From NCBI GenBank assembly GCA_007119985.1, contig SKOQ01000016.1:1-8151 (forward strand): a DNA stretch of 8,151 nucleotides. Direction: 5' to 3'. The translations under genes and the position numbers were made by a program. The notes beneath the pieces were generated by a model. The model was not told the DNA's origin, ran no database searches, and was given only the letters and a program-made list of their open reading frames with translations. This DNA comes from Marinospirillum sp. GTDB taxonomy: Bacteria; Pseudomonadota; Gammaproteobacteria; Pseudomonadales; Halomonadaceae. Shown here one piece after another: positions 6,244 to 8,151 of the stretch; the stretch's first letter is position 1, and each line of letters starts with the position of its first letter.

Positions 6244-7011
6244 ATGCATCTACTGCTTTCCAATGATGATGGTATTCATGCCACTGGCCTGGCGACGCTG
6301 GCGACCGCCTTGCAAGGTGTGGCTGATTTTACCGTGGTCGCGCCGGATCGTAATCATAGCGGTGCCAGTAATTCGCTGACGCTCAGCCGTCCTTTATTGC
6401 CGCGTGAGGTCGAACCTGGCTATTGGTCAGTGGATGGCACGCCTACAGATTGTGTGCATCTGGCCTTGCATGGTTTGATGCAGGTACAGCCAGATCTGGT
6501 GATCTCAGGTATTAATCATGGTGCTAATCTCGGGGATGATGTGCTCTATTCTGGGACGGTTGCAGCCGCCACAGAAGGCCGCTTTTTAGGGCGTCCAGCG
6601 CTGGCGATTTCATTAGCCGGTGAAACTCACTGGGCCACGGCGGCCGCAGTCGTGCATCAGCTGGTGAGCCAATATCTGGCCCACCCTGAGCTGTTGCATC
6701 TGCCAGCACGCAGCCTGTTGAATATCAATATTCCAGATGTGCCTTTGTTTGCACTCAAGGGTTATCGCACCACGCGTTTGGGTCATCGCAACCCCAGTGT
6801 GCCGCCAATCGCAACCCAAGACCCGCGCGGCCAGACGCGCTATTGGATTGCGCCTCAGGGTGAAGCTGCTGAAGGAGGACCTGGGACAGATTTTCATGCC
6901 ATTGCAGAAGGCTATGTCTCCGTCACGCCTTTGCAGTTTGATATGACCCGCCACACCCATCTTGATCAGGTTGAACAATGGCTGAGTTTTTGCAATTCAA
7001 CCCCCAGCTAA
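6244..7011 (+). CDS. surE: 5'/3'-nucleotidase SurE
   Basis: SurE is a metal-dependent phosphatase acting on nucleoside 5'- and 3'-monophosphates. It is named for stationary-phase survival in E. coli, where it lies next to pcm. The 255 residues match the family length (E. coli 253). The N terminus MHLLLSNDDGIHATG supplies metal ligands Asp8 and Asp9. APDRNHSGASNSLT contains Ser39. DGTPTDCVHLAL and the signature ISGINHGANLGDD (Asn91 as the fourth ligand) follow, then YSGTVAAATEGR and the LLNINIPDVP strand. AGGAG at 6234-6238 lies just before the truD stop and 5 nt before the ATG. Only 2 nt separate the two genes. The 3' end overlaps pcm by 34 nt. Confidence 0.97.
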   Translation: MHLLLSNDDGIHATGLATLATALQGVADFTVVAPDRNHSGASNSLTLSRPLLPREVEPGYWSVDGTPTDCVHLALHGLMQVQPDLVISGINHGANLGDDVLYSGTVAAATEGRFLGRPALAISLAGETHWATAAAVVHQLVSQYLAHPELLHLPARSLLNINIPDVPLFALKGYRTTRLGHRNPSVPPIATQDPRGQTRYWIAPQGEAAEGGPGTDFHAIAEGYVSVTPLQFDMTRHTHLDQVEQWLSFCNSTPS

Positions 7012-7670
7012 GGGGCATAGGTTTTACCTCACAGCGCACGCGAAACCGCATGGTACAGCGTCTGCGTGAAGCCGGTATTCGTGATTATCGGGTGCTGGAT
7101 GCGCTGAGCCATCTCCCCCGCCATCTCTTCTTGGATGAGGCTTTGGCGCATCGTGCTTATGAAGATACCGCTTTGCCGATCGGATTAGGGCAGACGCTCA
7201 GCCAACCCTATATCGTGGCGCGGATGACGGAGCTGCTTTTGGAGGTCAAGCCCCGCAAAGTGCTTGAAGTGGGCACTGGATCGGGTTTTCAATGTGCGCT
7301 TTTAGCCTGTTTGGTCGAGCAGGTTTGGAGTCTTGAAAGAATTGAACCGCTACTCTTGAAGGCCCGCCAGCGGTTAGAAGATCTAGAGTTGCATAATGCG
7401 AAGGTGGCCTTTGCGGACGGATCGATCGGTCTGCCTGAGCAGGCGCCCTATGATGCGATTCTGGTCACCGCCGCAGCGGCAGAGATGCCTTTTCGGTTGG
7501 CCGAGCAGCTGGCCGAAGGGGGGCGATTGATTCTGCCTTTGGGCCGTGAGCAGCAAAAACTCTGTGTGTTAGATAAAAAACAAGGACGCTTGATTGAGCA
7601 ACACTTAGAAAACGTCCATTTTGTGCCCCTTCTTTCAGGGTCACGTCCTGTGCAGGCCCCCTCTTTATGA
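6978..7670 (+). CDS. pcm: Protein-L-isoaspartate O-methyltransferase
   Basis: Pcm methylates abnormal L-isoaspartyl residues with S-adenosylmethionine, starting repair of aged proteins in the cytoplasm. The 230-residue reading frame is longer than E. coli Pcm (208). The extra part is N-terminal and includes GIGFTSQRTRNRMVQRL, a stretch resembling the N terminus of Pseudomonas-type Pcm. Landmarks are LPIGLGQTLSQPYIVARM (Ser75 aligns with the conserved Ser59 of E. coli), the SAM-binding motif VLEVGTGSGF (95-104), VTAAAAEMP (163-171) and a glycine-rich LILPLGREQQ. The chosen ATG at 6978 has only a weak AGG at 6968-6970. The next in-frame ATG (7050) would cut into the conserved N-terminal helix. 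Starting at 6978 gives an unusually long 34-nt overlap with surE. The end overlaps the next gene as ATGA. Function is sure; the exact start is less so. Confidence 0.94.
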   Translation: MAEFLQFNPQLRGIGFTSQRTRNRMVQRLREAGIRDYRVLDALSHLPRHLFLDEALAHRAYEDTALPIGLGQTLSQPYIVARMTELLLEVKPRKVLEVGTGSGFQCALLACLVEQVWSLERIEPLLLKARQRLEDLELHNAKVAFADGSIGLPEQAPYDAILVTAAAAEMPFRLAEQLAEGGRLILPLGREQQKLCVLDKKQGRLIEQHLENVHFVPLLSGSRPVQAPSL

Positions 7671-8151
7671 CAAGAACTCAGATCTTTCTTCGTGGTATGT
7701 TGATGGGCGCAGCGGATCTAGTACCAGGTATATCAGGTGGTACCATCGCTTTTATTAGCGGCATTTACCTGCGCTTAATCGAGGCCTTGCGATCCTTCCA
7801 TCCGCGCTTGCTACTACTGTGGCGCCAGCAGGGCTTCAAAAAAGTGCTTGAAGCCTGTGATGCCCTCTTTTTGCTCACGCTGCTCGGCGGTATTCTGACC
7901 AGTGTGGCGCTTTTTGCGCACCTCTTTTCTTGGCTGCTTACACACTATCCGTATCCATTGAATGGCTTCTTCTTTGGTTTGGTGAGTGCCTCGGCGCTGG
8001 TGTTAGCGCGTCAAGTTCCGCAGTGGAAGTTGCATTATCTCCTGCTGCTCTTCGTGGGTGGTCTGCTTTCTCTGAGCCTAGCCTGGCTGCTGCCTGCTCT
8101 GGGAGAACTCACGCCTCTGACCTTTTTTATTGCTGGGATGATTGCTATCTG
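7667..8151 (+). CDS. DUF368 (PopT-type) polytopic membrane protein, 3'-truncated; probable undecaprenyl-phosphate transporter
   Basis: An ATG at 7667 opens a frame that stays open to the window end (161 whole codons), about half of a typical DUF368 protein. Residues 10-34 carry the family hallmark: GMLMGAADLVPGISGG followed by TIAFISGIY. Hydrophobic stretches follow at about 66-91, 99-114, 123-142 and 150-161, and FFFGLVSAS (101-109) fits the family. Members of DUF368 have been shown to be needed for recycling undecaprenyl phosphate, the lipid carrier of wall and O-antigen units, from the outer to the inner face of the cytoplasmic membrane (PopT). The visible end FFIAGMIAI is where the family normally continues into a second, related PGISG motif, so the cut falls between the two halves. 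The gene shares 4 nt with pcm and has a poor ribosome binding site, so it is most likely coupled to pcm as part of the same operon. Family assignment is firm; substrate is inferred from the family. Confidence 0.9.
   Translation, partial: MTRTQIFLRGMLMGAADLVPGISGGTIAFISGIYLRLIEALRSFHPRLLLLWRQQGFKKVLEACDALFLLTLLGGILTSVALFAHLFSWLLTHYPYPLNGFFFGLVSASALVLARQVPQWKLHYLLLLFVGGLLSLSLAWLLPALGELTPLTFFIAGMIAI

Noticed and set aside
1..8151. Mobile elements, tRNA or rRNA genes, CRISPR arrays, riboswitches, frameshifts
   Set aside because: Almost every base is covered by intact conserved genes in order; the only noncoding stretches are 82, 162 and 2 nt, and none contains such elements.

Overview
The window is a conserved housekeeping locus from a gammaproteobacterium. 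The gene order pyrG-kdsA-eno-ftsB-ispD-ispF-truD-surE-pcm is the one known from Pseudomonas, Enterobacterales and their relatives. An LPS gene (kdsA) shows a Gram-negative envelope. Several proteins read more like the Pseudomonas/Oceanospirillales versions than the E. coli ones, for example the TruD motif GIKDRTALTRQW and the N-terminally extended Pcm. Base composition looks moderately GC-rich by eye (not computed). I cannot name the genus. All ten genes lie on the + strand, coding density is very high, and I see no RNA genes, mobile elements, CRISPR arrays or repeats of note.

Region 1 (1-3494) holds the 3' three quarters of pyrG (CTP synthase), then kdsA (Kdo-8-phosphate synthase), which overlaps pyrG by an ATGA, then eno (enolase) after an 82-nt gap. 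A strong intrinsic terminator at 3535-3560 closes this unit. The gap between kdsA and eno (2120-2201) shows the eno ribosome binding site, but no convincing sigma70 promoter and no terminator.

Region 2 (3561-3656) is the only real regulatory spacer. It carries a promoter with a perfect TATAAT, and a 10-bp palindrome overlaps its -35 region.

Region 3 (3657 to the window end) is one tightly packed operon: ftsB, ispD, ispF, truD, surE, pcm and a DUF368 membrane protein cut off by the window end. Successive genes overlap by 4, 10 and 8 nt, are then separated by 2 nt, and then overlap by 34 and 4 nt. The DUF368 gene has no stop codon inside the window and is easy to miss.

The genes share metabolites. 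PyrG makes CTP, which IspD uses directly and which Kdo activation needs downstream of KdsA. Enolase makes the phosphoenolpyruvate that KdsA consumes. IspD and IspF supply isoprenoid precursors, and so the undecaprenyl carrier lipid. DUF368 (PopT-type) proteins are known to return undecaprenyl phosphate across the membrane, and FtsB activates septal wall synthesis, which uses that carrier. TruD (tRNA pseudouridine 13), SurE (nucleotidase) and Pcm (protein repair) are the usual passengers. I see no evidence of a wholly new system. The most notable point is the DUF368 gene placed directly after pcm, where E. coli has nlpD-rpoS.
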